64,000 bases of DNA from Ariolimax columbianus (taxonomy: Eukaryota > Mollusca > Gastropoda > Stylommatophora > Arionidae), in contig JAVGWX010000014.1 of the NCBI GenBank assembly GCA_036924085.1, positions 41,349,556 through 41,413,555 on the forward strand, in the 5' to 3' direction. Position 1 is the first letter of the stretch. Each line of letters starts with the position of its first letter. The notes under the pieces were generated by a model that was not told where the DNA came from, ran no database searches, and saw only the letters and a program-made list of their open reading frames with translations. A program made the translations under genes and the position numbers. Shown here in pieces: positions 45,618 through 57,292 of the stretch.

Positions 45618-45990
45618 TCTGGCAGGAGAGCAACACGTCCTGTGTGGGGATACTCAACATGTCAATCTAATCTAGTAGGAGAGCAACACGTCCTGTGTGG
45701 GGATACTCAACATGTCAATCTAATCTAGCAGGAGAGCAACACGTCCTGTGTGGGGATACTCAACATGTCAATCTAATCTAGCAGGAGAGCAACACGTCCT
45801 GGTTGGGGATACTCAACATGTCAATCTAATCTAGCAGGATTGCAACACGTCCTGTGTGGGGATACTCAACATGTCAATCTAATCTAGCAGGAGAGCAACA
45901 CGTCCTGTGTGGGGATACTCAACATGTCAATCTAATCTAGCAGGAGAGCAACACGTCCTGTGTGGGGATACTCAACATGTCAATCTAAAC
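45618..45990. repeat. 53-bp minisatellite
   Basis: About seven near-identical units of GCAGGAGAGCAACACGTCCT, GTGTGGGGATACTCAACATG and TCAATCTAATCTA. Period 53 bp (45,728 to 45,781). It directly abuts the LINE end. Confidence 0.95.
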
Positions 45991-46465
45991 TAGATTAGGA
46001 TGACACTGATCAATCCGACATTACTGTGTAGTACGATAATGGCGAATTCTGCTCATGTGGAATATCTGATCAGTTCTGGGAAAGTATGGAGTCATTCTTC
46101 AAGCTAACTGCGTCTCCAAGTCTCTAGTACGTTAAAGGACTTTGTTGTTAATTGTACAACATCCAATGACAACACACTGCACAATTCCAGCCGTGCACAC
46201 ATCCATACGAAGCTGTCGGACACCATCTATGTTAGTGTCTTCCGCTTGACGGTGTTAGGAAAGAGCTTCTTTTTTCAGAGGTCAGACAAATGAAACTACA
46301 CAACGACCCCCGTTCATGGCATTATATCAAAGGGCAGGGACACACAGAATGCTGAATCTATAACCAACCAACAAACAAAGAACTTTGTTGGTTAACTAGA
46401 GTTGGTTGGTTTAGTTTGTACTGATTGCCTCTTGAGTGAAAGTAAGCGTGCGCGATCCTGGAGCC
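45991..46465. other. No recognisable feature
   Basis: Unique-looking stretch between two arrays. Confidence 0.45.
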
Positions 46466-47115
46466 AGGCCTACTGTTTATCTCAATCCTTGCCGTCACTA
46501 CTGTGACAGCCAGTTCTACTGTTTGCCTCAATCCGTGCCTACTGTGACAGCCAGTTCTACTGTTTGCCTCAATCCTTGCCGTCACTACTGTGACAGCCAG
46601 TTCTATTGTTTGCCTCAATCCTTGCCTTCACTACTGTGACAGCCAGTTCTACTATTTGCCTCAATCCTTGCCTTCACTAGTGTGACAGCCAGTTCTACTG
46701 TTTGCCTCAATCCGTGCCTACTGTGACAGCCAGTTCTACTGTTTGCCTCAATCCTTGCCTTCACTACTGTGACAGTTAGTTCTACTGTTTGCCTCAATCC
46801 TTGCCTTCACTACTGTGACAGCCAGTTCTACTGTTTGCCTCAATCCTTGCCTACTGTGACAGCCAGTTCTACTATTTGCCTCAATCCTTGCCTACTGTGA
46901 CAGCCAGTTCTACTGTTTGCCTCAATACTTGCCTACTGTGACAGCCAGTTCTGCTGTTTGCCTCAATCCTTCACTACTGTGACAGCCAGTTCAGCTGTTT
47001 GACTCAATACTTGCCTACTGTGACAGCCAGTTCTACTGTTTGCCTCAATACTTGCCTACTGTGACAGCCAGTTCAGCTGTTTGACTCATTCCCTCACTTC
47101 ACTACTTCACTACTG
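46466..47115. repeat. 46/40-bp minisatellite
   Basis: About 15 units of CTACTGTGACAGCCAGTTCT, ACTGTTTGCCTCAATCCTTG with or without an extra CCTTCA/CCGTCA, which makes long and short units interspersed. Confidence 0.93.
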
Positions 47116-47917
47116 TGACATCCAGTTCACAGAATACTCTGTTATGACGCCGTATATCGTCCGTGTCCTAGCTACGCTGTGATTGACAGAAGACCATGTT
47201 CCAGAGTTGTCCTTCATTTGCCCAATGGTCATTACTCATTGTCAGACTTTCTCTATTTCACAAGATATGTGGCTAATAATAGGTGACTGATTAAACATTG
47301 GTCTGACAATTAAGCTGAGTTATAAGCTGTCGTTCGTCATATATCCCCCACGATAAAGGCCTCTGTAAAGTCCCACACTTGTAGTCCGTTTACACTTCAA
47401 CATTTGCTGCATTTTCTTTTCTGTTACTATCCTTGATCTCAAGAATTTCACGGACCACCAAATCCCTCCGTTCTATTAATGCTGCCTGCAACCACTACCG
47501 ATAGTCACCTTGGCCAAAGTATCGTCTGTTAGTTCTGGGTGTAACCGATTATATCCTTTAGTGCCACAGTTTCACAGGCAAGTCTCTACAGCTTCGCTCA
47601 ATGTTCACTTTCTACAAGTCTCGTATGGTACTTGTATGGGCCAGACTATTCCACCTAATGAATCTTGTCACATGATTGCTAGTCTGTCTTTTTCCGATCA
47701 CATTCTTCTACTTCTGACTTGAAAGGGAGTACAAGCTTGGATATCTTCTACTAAAATGCTAGTCGCACTGTCTTACAATTTCTTTATAAACCGGTTACTC
47801 TTTCCATTTAAAGGTTTCCATTGTTCTCGCGCTAATCTCAACTACCGGGCATTTCAAAATGATTTGAACGGGTTTAGCTTGCTATATCTTATACATAAAT
47901 TGTCACATTAAGGTGTA
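47116..47917. other. No recognisable gene
   Basis: Unique-looking sequence with short frames only. Confidence 0.45.
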
Positions 47918-47961
<44 letters not shown>

Positions 47962-48240
47962 CGACCGCCCATAATGAGTAGGTTTACTCTTTTGTGCGCC
48001 CTGAAAAGGACGTTAAGTGGCGGGTTGCAGTAGCTTTCCATCATCCCGAGCTGATAAAGGTGGACCCGGGTCCTCCAGGGGGTTGTGCTGTGATTGTATT
48101 CATCGGCGTGTCGCTTACTACTACGGGGATTACGTTGATCCCTCCCCCTGTTAGCAAGGTTGCCATAGAAACACCCCGTTTCCATGGAAGGATACCAGGA
48201 ATCCGAGGTGAGGGTCTTGACCAGTATATTCTGCCTGACC
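47918..48240 (-). mobile_element. Family B, copy 3 with (AAC)n tail
   Basis: (GTT)n at 47,921-47,960 on the plus strand, then CACTCATTATG-type and GTTTACTCTTTTGTGCGCCC text shared with copies 1 and 2. It ends in GAGGGTCTTGACCAGTATATT, which begins the 37-bp array. Confidence 0.78.
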
Positions 48241-48940
48241 CTGACTAACATGTCTGACCAGTATGTTTTGCCTGACCCTGACTAACATGTCTGACCTGCA
48301 TATAGTGACTGACCCTGACTAACATGTCTGACCAGTATGTTTTGCCTGACCCTGACTAACATGTTTGACCAGTATGCTTTGACTGAGCCTGACTAACATG
48401 TCTGACCAGTATGTTTTCACTGACCCTGACTAACATGTCTGACCAGTATGCTTTGACTGACCCTGATTAACATGTCTGACCAGTATGTTTTCACTGACCC
48501 TGACTAACATGTCTGACCAGTATGTTTTCACTGACCCTGACTAACATGTCTGACCAGTATGTTTTCACTGACCCTGACTAACATGTCTGACCAGTATGTT
48601 TTCACTGACCCTGACTAACATGTCTGACCAGTATGCTTTGACTGACCCTGACTAACATGTCTGACCAGTATGTTTTCACTGACCCTGACTAACATGTCTG
48701 ACCAGTATGTTTTGACTGAGCCTGACTAACATGTCTGACCAGTATGTTTTCACTGACCCTGACTAACATGTCTGACCAGTATGTTTTCACTGACCCTGAC
48801 TAACATGTCTGACCAGTATGTTTTCACTGACCCTGACTAACATGTCTGGCCAGTATGTTGTCACTGACCCTGACTAACATGTCTGACCAGTATGTTTTCA
48901 CTGACCCTGACTAACATGTCTGGCCAGTATGTTGTTACTG
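48215..48940. repeat. 37-bp minisatellite at the edge of family B copy 3
   Basis: About 19 units of TCTGACCAGTATGTTTTCAC plus TGACCCTGACTAACATG. Period 37 bp (48,253 to 48,290). The first unit merges with family B sequence. Confidence 0.95.
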
Positions 48941-49175
48941 ACCAGAAGTTAGTTTTCCTCTCCAATTAAAATGTAATTGTCCACATATACCATGTAGCTG
49001 TCCAAGTTCAGTTCATAACGGTTATCCCGAAGTTACCTCACAAACGTTCAGCGTGAGCGCCTTTTGTGACTCTATAAAAGTCCATCCGTTAATCTAACTA
49101 CTTCCAGATGCGTTGCAGCAGGTTTTCTTCTTTTTCTTCTTCTTCTTCTTCTTCTTCTTCTTCTTCTTCTTCTTT

Positions 49176-50810
49176 TTCGTACGCTGTAAAACGTCAACCT
49201 GTATTTTGTCGGAAAAAGCAGCGGACATCCTGAGGCTGTCGACACTGCCATAGAGCTTGTCTAGTGTTGCCACTGGTGATGGCCACATGTGCTTTCTCTG
49301 GTCCTCATATGTCGGGCAGTTTTGCAGCAGATGTTCAGCGGTCATTTTCCCGGTGCCACAAGTGCATTCGTCAGTGCCACCTATCTTCGGTTTATTGAAT
49401 AGGTGGTATCTCAGTCTGTTGTGGCCTGTGCGGAATCTGAAGACCACGACCTTCTCTCTTCTGTTCAACTGGTAATAAGCATCATTTTTTGTGTAGCCAG
49501 TATGTTCTCTTTCCAATTTGGCCATGTATCTGTCTCTAATGAGCCATTTGGACTCTTCGTATGTCGCACTACAATCTGGCTGTGGTAGTCGTAAACCTCT
49601 TTTTGCCAGTCTGTCTGCCTCCTCGTTGCCTTGGATGTTACAGTGGGATGGAACCCACTGTACCACTACTCTTTTTGGTGCGGACTGCTGGCATAGTTGA
49701 CTGAGTACTGCTCTTAAATCATTAAGTTCAGTATTTTTCTGGCTTTTTAGTGCTGTGACTTCGGCCAGGGCATCTGTAAATAGGACTATCTGGCTTTCAT
49801 TGCTTCCACTGCAGCATTCAGTGCCTCTGCCTCCGCTCTTGAATTGGTTGAGTATTTTCCAGTTGCCACTGACAGAGTTATTTTTCTACCATTTGGTAGG
49901 CTCAGAAATACCCCTGCCCATCCGTTCTGTGTTGTGTTTGTTACAGAACCGTCGGTGTATGCATAGGTCCAGTCCATGCTTGGGTACTTTTTCGTTATTG
50001 ACCTCAGGGTTATGTCTTTTCTTTCTTTTTCAGTCTGGCTGTTCTTGTTTCCAATACCTGGTATATTTTCTAACACGTCAAGAATGATATACTGCTTCCA
50101 GGTAGGTTTTCGTACAGTAGGGATGGGCTTTGGTGTTGTTAATGTGTTCATAGGGTCTTCGCTCATCTTTGCTTTGGCTATTTCTGCAAAGTTTCTCCGC
50201 GTTAATTTCCCATTTCCAAATCGATTTAGTCTCTGATGCATTGGATGGTCTGTCAATCTTCTGAGTTTCTCTGCTTGCTGCTGGGCTGTGCAGTCTTTTC
50301 TGTCGATCATGGATTGCAGATTTGTAATTTTTTTAAGTTCTACAATTAGCGTTGACTTCATGCCTCCTGTCATAACTCCCATGGCTTGGTTTTGAAGTTT
50401 ACTAATTTTATCAAAGTTCGCCTTTGCTGCTGTTGTCCATGCCGCAATGCCATACTCAAGAACTGGTCTCACTCTTCCAGTGTACATTATACTCACGTCT
50501 GCTCCCCAGCTTGTGCCAGAAAGTTTCCTCATGATTGCCATTCTTTGTCTTGCTCTCATTCGGTTTCTCTCGATCTGAGTTTTCCATGTCATGCACCGAT
50601 CAAATGTGACTCCCAGGTAGTTTGGGTTGTCGTTTGACCGCAGATATTTGCCGTTAAGACTTATTTTGGTGTTCTGGGGTATATTTGAAAGCGAGAATAT
50701 CGTAAATGTTGTTTTTTCGTAATTTATTTTGACAAGTCATGAGATCGCCCACTCCTCCAGCGATGTTAGGGCCTGCTGCATCCGATTGTTTGCTATGGTG
50801 AGATTTTTTT
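49176..50810 (-). pseudogene. LINE-I thumb, RNase H and Cys/His C-terminus
   Basis: Thumb: NYLGVTFDR, GRVRPVLEYGIAAWTTAAKA. RNase H: YAYTDGSVTNTTQNGWAGVF (Asp), SRAEAEALNAAVEAM (Glu), then a small deletion/frameshift near 49,790, FTDALAEVTAL (Asp), VVQWVPSHCNIQGNEEADRL (His, Asp). Tail: HTGYTKNDAYYQLNRREKVV and CTCGTGKMTAEHLLQNCP. All four RNase H acidic positions are visible. The tail frame runs into the GAA repeat (Lys run). Confidence 0.93.
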
Positions 50811-51606
50811 TCATAGGTCCACAGCCAGATCGTCTGCAAACATGGAGCAGTGGAATCTTCTTGGTATATTCTCTGTGATGTTGTTTATATAAACCTGGAA
50901 AAGTGTGGGTGACAGTACTCCCCCTTGGGGTACTCCCTGCTCAAGTGTCACCTTTTTGCTCATCTGCCCTTGTACTTGAACTCTGGCTGTTCTGTTTTCG
51001 AGGTAGTGGCTGATCAATCTGTACATTTTCCCACAAACTTCACTTTTTGGTAGCTTGACTTTAACCCCTCTTTCCACACCTTGTCAAATGCCTTCTCTAA
51101 ATCCACCCACGCCGCTATTGTGTGGTTTTTCTCATGGTAAGCATCCTATATTTCCTGGGCTATGAGAGTGATCTGGTCCTCAGTGGATATGTGCTGTCTA
51201 AAACCTGCTTACTGTGGAATTAGTATTTGTTTTTCTTCCAGATGCCACATCTTCTGGTGTTTATCATACGCTCCATCAGTTTTCCTACACAGCTCAGTAG
51301 CCTAATAGGCCTGTATTCATTTTGATCTGTTCTATCTTTTTCTTCCTGTGGTACTGGTATAAGTACAGCGTCTTTCCATGCCTGCGGTACAATTCCCCTT
51401 TTCCAGCTTTGGTTCAGGACTGATAGTAACTTCCTCTTTGCTGTTTGGCCCAACCCCATCAGCATTTCGTTTGTTACCCCATCTTTTCCGGGCGATTTCT
51501 TTTTCTTTAAAGTTCTCATTGTCTCTTCCATTTCATTCATTTTTAGTTTTGCCATCATGTCCTCGTCTGGTGCCATATTGATGTTGTCGTGGCTTTTTGT
51601 TCTTCA
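50811..51606 (-). pseudogene. LINE-I reverse transcriptase fingers and palm
   Basis: Fingers: KKKKSPGKDGVTNEMLMGLG, WKDAVLIPVPQEEKDRTDQN, EYRPIRLLSCVGKLMERMIN (51,576-51,220). After a frameshift, palm motif A AAWVDLEKAFDKVWKEG (about 51,065-51,120). Then SHYLENRTARVQVQGQM, EQGVPQGGVLSPTLF (motif B) and CSMFADDLAVDL (motif C, FADD at 50,829-50,840). The three key acidic residues survive, but the frame does not. Confidence 0.93.
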
Positions 51607-52553
51607 CTAATGTCTGTATGCCTGTCTGTAGGGACATAAATGCGGTTTGCTCTGGCATAATGTTCTATAAAGGCGTTTGCTGCTTTTTTTTCCAGTAGGC
51701 ATGTTGTCACCCTGCTTGATGGTAATTTGTTTATTTGATGGTGTTTCGTCATTCATGGCTCTGACTAACTTACATAGTTTGTTCCCTTCTTTATCTAAAT
51801 TGAGGTTTTCTGTTTTGTTTTTCCAGCTGTCTCTTGTTATTTGGTTTAGTGTTCTTTTGTATTTCGCCGTGATGTCCTTGAGGGCGATATTTGCCTCCAT
51901 AGATTGTTCTCTCTCTGCCATGTTCCTAGCATTTGAGACTTCGTCTTCCGCTTTCTGCAACTCGTCTTTCCAATATGGCTTGCAGTTTTTCCTTGCCCTT
52001 CTTGTGATGGTTTCGGTGGCTGCTTGCATTATTGCTTTGCATAGGCTTTCCACCATACGTTTCATATTGTTATTCCATGTGTTGATGGTTTCACACAGCC
52101 CATCTGTCAGCATTGCAAATCTGTCCCAGTCGGCTCGTTTATAGTTCCAACGTGGGAGAGGTTTTATTTCCTGTAGGCCTACTTCCATATCAATTGCAAG
52201 CCTAATTGGCCTGTGGTCGCTACCTGCCTATTGGTTTAGCACCTGGCGGTCTATTTTGTGGTGAATATCTACCGTGGAAAAGGCCAAGTCTGGAGTAGAG
52301 GTGTTATGCCATGTTCTAGAATAGAAGATATGGCTGTCCTCCGGTCTATTGATAATATAGAGATTTGTGTCTATCTCCCAGTCTTCCACTTCATCCCCTC
52401 TGCTGTCTGTGTCTGAATATCCCCATCTCGCCTAGTGGCTGCTGAAGTCTCCAACTACTAGGCAGCTGGAGTCCTTGATTTCCATACTCGAGAGCGACAG
52501 GTCTTTGTTGGGTGGGCCGTACAGGTTGAAGATGCGGATCTTCGTTTCTTGTG
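51607..52553 (-). pseudogene. LINE-I endonuclease C-terminus and linker
   Basis: Reads IRIFNLYGPPNKDLSLSSME, SCLVVGDFSSH-stop (near 52,432), RWGYSDTDSRGDEVEDWEID, NRPEDSHIFYSRTWHNTSTP and DLAFSTVDIHH. Then, after a stop at 52,228-52,230, AGSDHRPIRLAIDMEVG. The SDH near 52,205-52,220 is the conserved end of APE-type endonucleases. The remaining 193-codon frame is the linker leading to the reverse transcriptase and breaks at the A8 run. Confidence 0.88.
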
Positions 52554-52854
52554 TGCAACAGGTATTTAAAAGGCGTTCATAACTATAGCAGACTGAAACC
52601 GTTCAAATCATTTCATCATATCTAGTACAATAACTGGTCGCATTAGTTTTTGAACTAACTTGTATTAGAATCATCATATATGTAACGTATCAATGAGACT
52701 TCTACGATTTATTATCTGCAACCTTTTATCTGCCGTTTTTCTTATTTGTTGTATTGTCTCTGTGTTTCCCAATGAAGCATCATCCACAAGCATCATCCAC
52801 AAGCATCATCCACAAGCATCATCCACAAGCATCATCCACAAGCATCATCCACAA
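52554..52854. other. Flank with a 13-bp micro-array
   Basis: Target-flank sequence of LINE-I, then five or six units of CATCCACAAGCAT at 52,781-52,851. Nothing coding. Confidence 0.6.
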
Positions 52855-53065
52855 TGCGAAGGAATTTCCTTAGTTCTTCACTAACAGTTGGGATTATCTA
52901 GTCTGACACACTCAACGTGACCTCAAATGTTTTTCTTTCAAGATTGATAAGCTGATCGGCTTCTTGGCTTGAGCTTCATACTGTACCAGTTGATCAGTTT
53001 ATCGACGTGTCCTAGGATTGTTCGTGCTCCCTTTCAATCTGAAATCATCCATGATTGTATGATCC
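52855..53065 (-). pseudogene. LINE reverse transcriptase fragment
   Basis: Minus strand: TILGHVDKLINWYSMKLKPR, SRSLSILKEKH-like and, one frame over, IPTVSEELRKFLR. This follows a LINE palm/thumb order (..W..MK.KP.KSRSL.I.KG.....IPT+SE.P+K.LG). Three frames are needed, so it is old. Confidence 0.55.
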
Positions 53066-53204
53066 ATCAGTGGTGGCATGCAACAACTAGGAATACTTGG
53101 AAACATAGTATTCATACAGGCATGTTATTGTTTTTTGCCAGGTAGCCGAAGCCTTCGGTTATCCGCAGAAGGTATTTTAAATTTCCTGCGGCTTAGTAGG
53201 CCTG

Positions 53205-53460
53205 GGGGAATGTACAGACCATTTTGGTAGATTTTTAACTTAAATTTTTAAATTTTGTCCTGGCAGCGGGCGTTAAGTTAACTCTTTTTTCGATATCTAA
53301 CTGCCAAGAGATTGTTAACGTGCTTATCACCGAACACGGGATTCTGATCTCACTACTCAGAGACAAGGGGAATTTTTACCAGAAGATCCACGTTAAAAAA
53401 ATCTCGGTCAACAACCGCAACCTCCGACCCAAAATCCAGTCTTCTCTCTATTCCATCAGT
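53205..53460 (-). mobile_element. SINE2 copy, decayed head
   Basis: Minus strand matches the 14.39-kb copy: TTGGGTCGGAGGTTGCGG (head), GAGATTTTTTTAACGTGG, CAATCTCTTGGCAGTTAG and CGCCCGCTGCCAGGACAAA. Confidence 0.7.
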
Positions 53461-53509
53461 TGAATTAAGAATGGCCTACGTTGGCGATACGAACCGTGTT
53501 GATGAAATG

Positions 53510-53960
53510 GCACACTATTCAACTATTCAATGGTTAGTTCATTTTGTCATTCACACGTTGCCCATTGGACTTGTACTGAGAGATCTGTTCTCTTATGGAT
53601 GTAACGTCCATTCCTGGAACGGTAAACCATGCCATATGCAGTGCACACACGCGGGAAGTCGGCTGTATAATTGTCATGCCTTTCTCTTCATTTTCGGGTA
53701 GCACGCTTTTGTTGAGCATCTGCGTTGGCTTCTCTTGTACAATATGAACACCTTCTATAGTAGACGCTCGCCAGATGTAACGACTCTGTGGAAGTATTTA
53801 TCACAGGGCGACATTAGTATTGTCAGAGACACTTTCAGAGGAATCTCTAAAGTGTTCTGTTGACCCCCCTCCTAATGATCGTCTGCCTGTTGTGAGGTCA
53901 ACGTATAACAGCTACTGGGGAATGCGCCCATTTGGCATGCAAACAGCATATACCTTCCAT
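53510..53960 (-). pseudogene. LINE C-terminal end, second copy of the 45.3-kb family
   Basis: Alignable with 45,255-45,615 in the same orientation: CATTCCTGGAACGGTAAACC against CAATCCTGGAACAGCATACC, AGAGACACTTTCAGAG against AGAGATACTTTCAAGG, and TGTTCTGTTGACCCC against TTTGTTCTGACCCC. No frame survives. Confidence 0.55.
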
Positions 53961-54454
53961 CATATCTGAGCTATTTGAAAAAGTGTATGGATGCTTAACA
54001 TGTTACTGTTGCTAAGAATTTCATAATTAGGCACTTTGTCCTGCCACCTGATCATGGGCCACCCATGCAGACTCTGTTATCGAACATTGGAAGCAAAAAT
54101 TTGTGAAGTAGAGTTTGAGCATTTCTGTAATCTCTTGTTGTACACGGTGCATCTCAAGAGCCTGTTATATCAATTGATGCGTGGCCGAACGGTACACAAC
54201 GGCTAGTTCCAGACATATAACATGGAGATCCAATCTTTCAGCTTGTGTTCTCTGTATTGCTTGTCATTTCACTGTGGTATGCTCTAAACAACCAGGCATA
54301 CCATACATCAAACGAAATTACTAGCGGCCTTGAGTCATCTATTAAATCCACCTGCAAGACATGGGTCTCTCAGTTTGTTATACTATTTGCCCTGGTGACA
54401 TTGGACGTATCCACCCGCATCCTTTACACTTCCGAGCTAAAACTAAACCGGTGA
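53961..54454. other. No recognisable feature
   Basis: Unique-looking sequence. A 69-codon frame at 54,245-54,454 has a hydrophobic start but no recognisable domain. Confidence 0.4.
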
Positions 54455-54790
54455 TTGTGACATGAACTCTATCAACCTTTGACACCTTAGACACGAGCTT
54501 GCACTAAATCGGTAATTGTGACATGAACTCTACCAACCTGTGACACCTTAGACATTCGAGCTTGTACTAAATCGGTGATTGTGACATGACGTCTATCAAC
54601 CTGTGACACTTTAGACATTCGAGCTTGTACTAAATCGGTGATTGTGACATGACGTCTATCAACCTGTGACACTTTAGACATTCGAGCTTGTACTAAATCG
54701 GTGATTGTGACATGACGTCTATCAACCTGTGACACTTTAGACATTCGAGCTTGTACTAAATCGGTGATTGTGACATGAACTCTTTCCACC
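54455..54790. repeat. 63-bp minisatellite
   Basis: Five units of CTTGTACTAAATCGGTGATT, GTGACATGACGTCTATCAAC and CTGTGACACTTTAGACATTC plus GAG. Period 63 bp (54,561 to 54,624), hence an open minus frame with 21-residue repeats. Confidence 0.95.
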
Positions 54791-54876
54791 TGTGATCCGT
54801 GTGTCTATCTACACGTTTCTCTAGTACCATCCATTGTATCAATAAGCAACCTTGTACCATTGAGACTCTTTCGATT

Positions 54877-54890
54877 TTGATATTAGACTA
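54877..54890. repeat. Target-site duplication of SINE1, left
   Basis: TTGATATTAGACTA, repeated exactly at 55,128-55,141. Confidence 0.92.
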
Positions 54891-55127
54891 GTAAGTCGCA
54901 TGTCTTTTTACAGAACGTAGCTTCTTACAACCGCCTCCTATTTGGCGGTTATAAGTTTCTTGGCAAGTGTGCAGTCCGGTAGGTTGCCATTACTTTCCGT
55001 ACGCGGAGAAGGATTAGCCCGAGAAAAAAAACCAGTGTCTGCCAAATTGGACACAAGTTGGAATCGAACCCGGAACGTTGGGATTGGGAAAACCGAGCGA
55101 GTCTCACCACTAGGCCACGCAGCCTCC
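54891..55127 (-). mobile_element. SINE1, full-length 237-bp copy
   Basis: Minus-strand head GGAGGCTGCGTGGCCTAGTG holds an exact A box (TGGCCTAGTGG). GGGTTCGATTCC is an exact B box. The body GGAAAGTAATGGCAACCTAC and AAACTTATAACCGCC then leads to CTTCTTACAACCGCC-complement text. Perfect 14-bp duplications flank it. A truncated relative lies at 34,535-34,640. RNA polymerase III promoter boxes are intact, so the head could still be transcribed. Confidence 0.93.
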
Positions 55128-55141
55128 TTGATATTAGACTA
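55128..55141. repeat. Target-site duplication of SINE1, right
   Basis: TTGATATTAGACTA, matching 54,877-54,890. Confidence 0.92.
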
Positions 55142-56324
55142 CCGAGCCTTATAGCCAGCGGCCCTTTAGCAGCTAAATTTCCCTAATGTGGCCCTAAGGT
55201 TCATTTCAATTTGAAAAGTTTTCGACAAACCTAAAATTGTGCCCTCTCCTCTCCCACCCTCTTGGACATTTGCACAACATCGCCTTGACGACTTCAAAAC
55301 GAGGCAATATCCTTAGACATGTCTCGACTGCCCAGGCGTGAGGGCACGGCTATTTTACCTGGCGGAAACGCACAGCTCGCGGGTGACCGAATTTCAGTAG
55401 ATGAATTTGAAATTGATGAAGATGAAACGTGATGTTTTAATGACAGGTTGAAATCTAGTTATGTGTTTTCGGGATTACACAAGAAAGTGCAGTCATTTGC
55501 CGTGTATAAAGTTACGCCTATTGCATTTTTGCCGACAAAGACCCATATCTTAGAAGTTATTTTCGCATGGCTGCTACAGTTCCCCAATTTCGCATCCATA
55601 ATTGCAATACATTAATATTAATTTAAGAAGAGTGGCCATAATTGTTTTCCATTCGTCGCCATGTTCTGCTCTGCACTGATTTAAAACAAGAAAATGAACC
55701 TTTTAACAAAATTAATGGGCTTTGTTTCCGGAAGCAAGATCTGCCTCTTTCAAACCTTATTTAACGTCATTTGACAAACCAGGTTGCATACGTAACTAAG
55801 TGCCATTGGCCAAAATATTCTACTATTTAAATGCAATTTCCGCCTAACTGTTTATGTATTAATGAGATTTGCACGAGCCGTATGGGGAGTATAGCGTCTA
55901 TTGCTCTCATAATTCCTATTTCACTGGCCATAACTCAACGCTTTCTTCTCATATTTTCCATTCTCCGATCATTTGGAAGACATGTTATTCGCTTTTTTCC
56001 GTTGTTTAATTTGTTGAGGGGTTTTGTTTCTAGAACTTCCTTTCATATATAGAGAGCTATTCACAAGTCAGCAGGTTTTAGACGGCGGAAGGGCGGACAG
56101 GAAATCTATAGAAGAAGGTCGGTATAGATAGATCACACATTGGAAAAATACCAAGCCAGTATCGCCAGTCAAGTTCTGCTGTAAAACGCCTAGATGAAAA
56201 GCTGCAATAGAACACCAAAGAATAAAAGGAGACAAGACCTAGAGGAAAAAAAAAGGGAGTAGGTTGAAGAACTTGTGAAAATAGAACAGGGTACATTCGC
56301 TTGAAGAAGTTCTTCTTAGTTCTT
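55142..56324. other. No recognisable gene
   Basis: The longest repeat-free stretch. I find no convincing exon, splice context or RNA. A 73-codon frame at 55,831-56,052 is hydrophobic but unrecognised. Confidence 0.45.
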
Positions 56325-57292
56325 AGTCGACCTGTATTTCTACAGTGGCAGATGGCCATGTGCAGGTCCCACTTAGTCGACCTGTACTTCTACAGTGGCA
56401 GATGGCCATGTGCAGGTCCCACTTAGTCGACCTGTACTTCTACAGTGGCAGATGCCCGTGTGAAGGTCCCACTTAGTCGACCTGTACTTCTACAGTGGCA
56501 GATGGCCATGTGCAGGTCCCACTTAGTCGACCTGTACTTCTACAGTGGCAGATGGCCATGTGAAGGTCCCACTTAGTCGACCTGTACTTCTACAGTGACA
56601 GAAGCCCGTGTGAAGGTCCCACTTAGTCGACCTGTACTTCTACAGTGGCAGATGGCCATGTGCAGGTCCCACTTAAACGACCTGTACTTCTACAGTGGCA
56701 GATGGCTATGTGAAGGTCCCACTTAGTCGACCTGTACTTCTACAGTGGCAGATGCCCATGTGAAGGTCCCCCTTAGTCGACATGTACTTCTGCAGTGGCA
56801 GATGGCCATGTGCAGGTCCCACTTAGTCGACCTGTACTTCTACAGTGGCAGATGCCCATGTGAAGGTCCCACTTAGTCGACCTGTACTTCTATAGTGGCA
56901 GATGGCCATGTGCAGGTCCCACTTAGTCGACCTGTACTTCTACAGTGACAGATGCCCATGTGAAGGTCCCACTTAGTCGACCTATACTTCTACAGTGGCA
57001 GATGGCCATGTGCAGGTCCCACTTAGTAGACCTGTACTTCTACAGTGGCAGATGGCCATATGAAGGTCCCACTTAGTCGACCTGTACTTCTACAGTGGCA
57101 GATGCCCATGTGAAGGTCCCACTTAGTCGACCTGTACTTCTACAGTAGCAGATGGCCATGTGCAGGTCCCACTTAGTCGACCTGTACTTCTACAGTGGCA
57201 GATGCCCATGTGAAGGTCCCACTTAGTCGACATGTACTTCTACAGTGGCAGATGGCCATGTGCAGGTCCCACTTAGTCGACCTGTACTTCTA
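56325..57292. repeat. 50-bp minisatellite joined to family A
   Basis: About 19 units of ACTTAGTCGACCTGTACTTC, TACAGTGGCAGATGGCCATG and TGCAGGTCCC. Sub-types differ at GGCCATGTGCAG or GCCCATGTGAAG and partly alternate. The right edge merges into family A at CTACAGGTCCGACACATCC. Confidence 0.95.

Larger units (their letters stand above)
49124..52553 (-). mobile_element. LINE-I, 3.4 kb, near-complete ORF2 region
   Basis: Minus-strand order: endonuclease C-terminal half, reverse transcriptase, RNase H, Cys/His tail, (GAA)n tail at 49,124-49,175. It is truncated inside the endonuclease. TGCARCAGGT at 49,114-49,123 and 52,554-52,563 (9 of 10 identical) is a candidate target duplication. RNase H after the RT places it with I/Nimb-type LINEs. 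Two stops in the endonuclease part, a frameshift at an A8 run (51,686-51,693) and further shifts make this copy inactive. Sister copies lie at 9.3 kb and 63.2 kb. Confidence 0.93.

Noticed and set aside
54487..54789. 100-codon protein with 21-residue repeats
   Set aside because: 63-bp minisatellite read in phase, without any flanking domain.
55060..55127. Functional tRNA gene
   Set aside because: The boxes are intact, but a 3' body, a truncated relative and target duplications show it is a SINE head.
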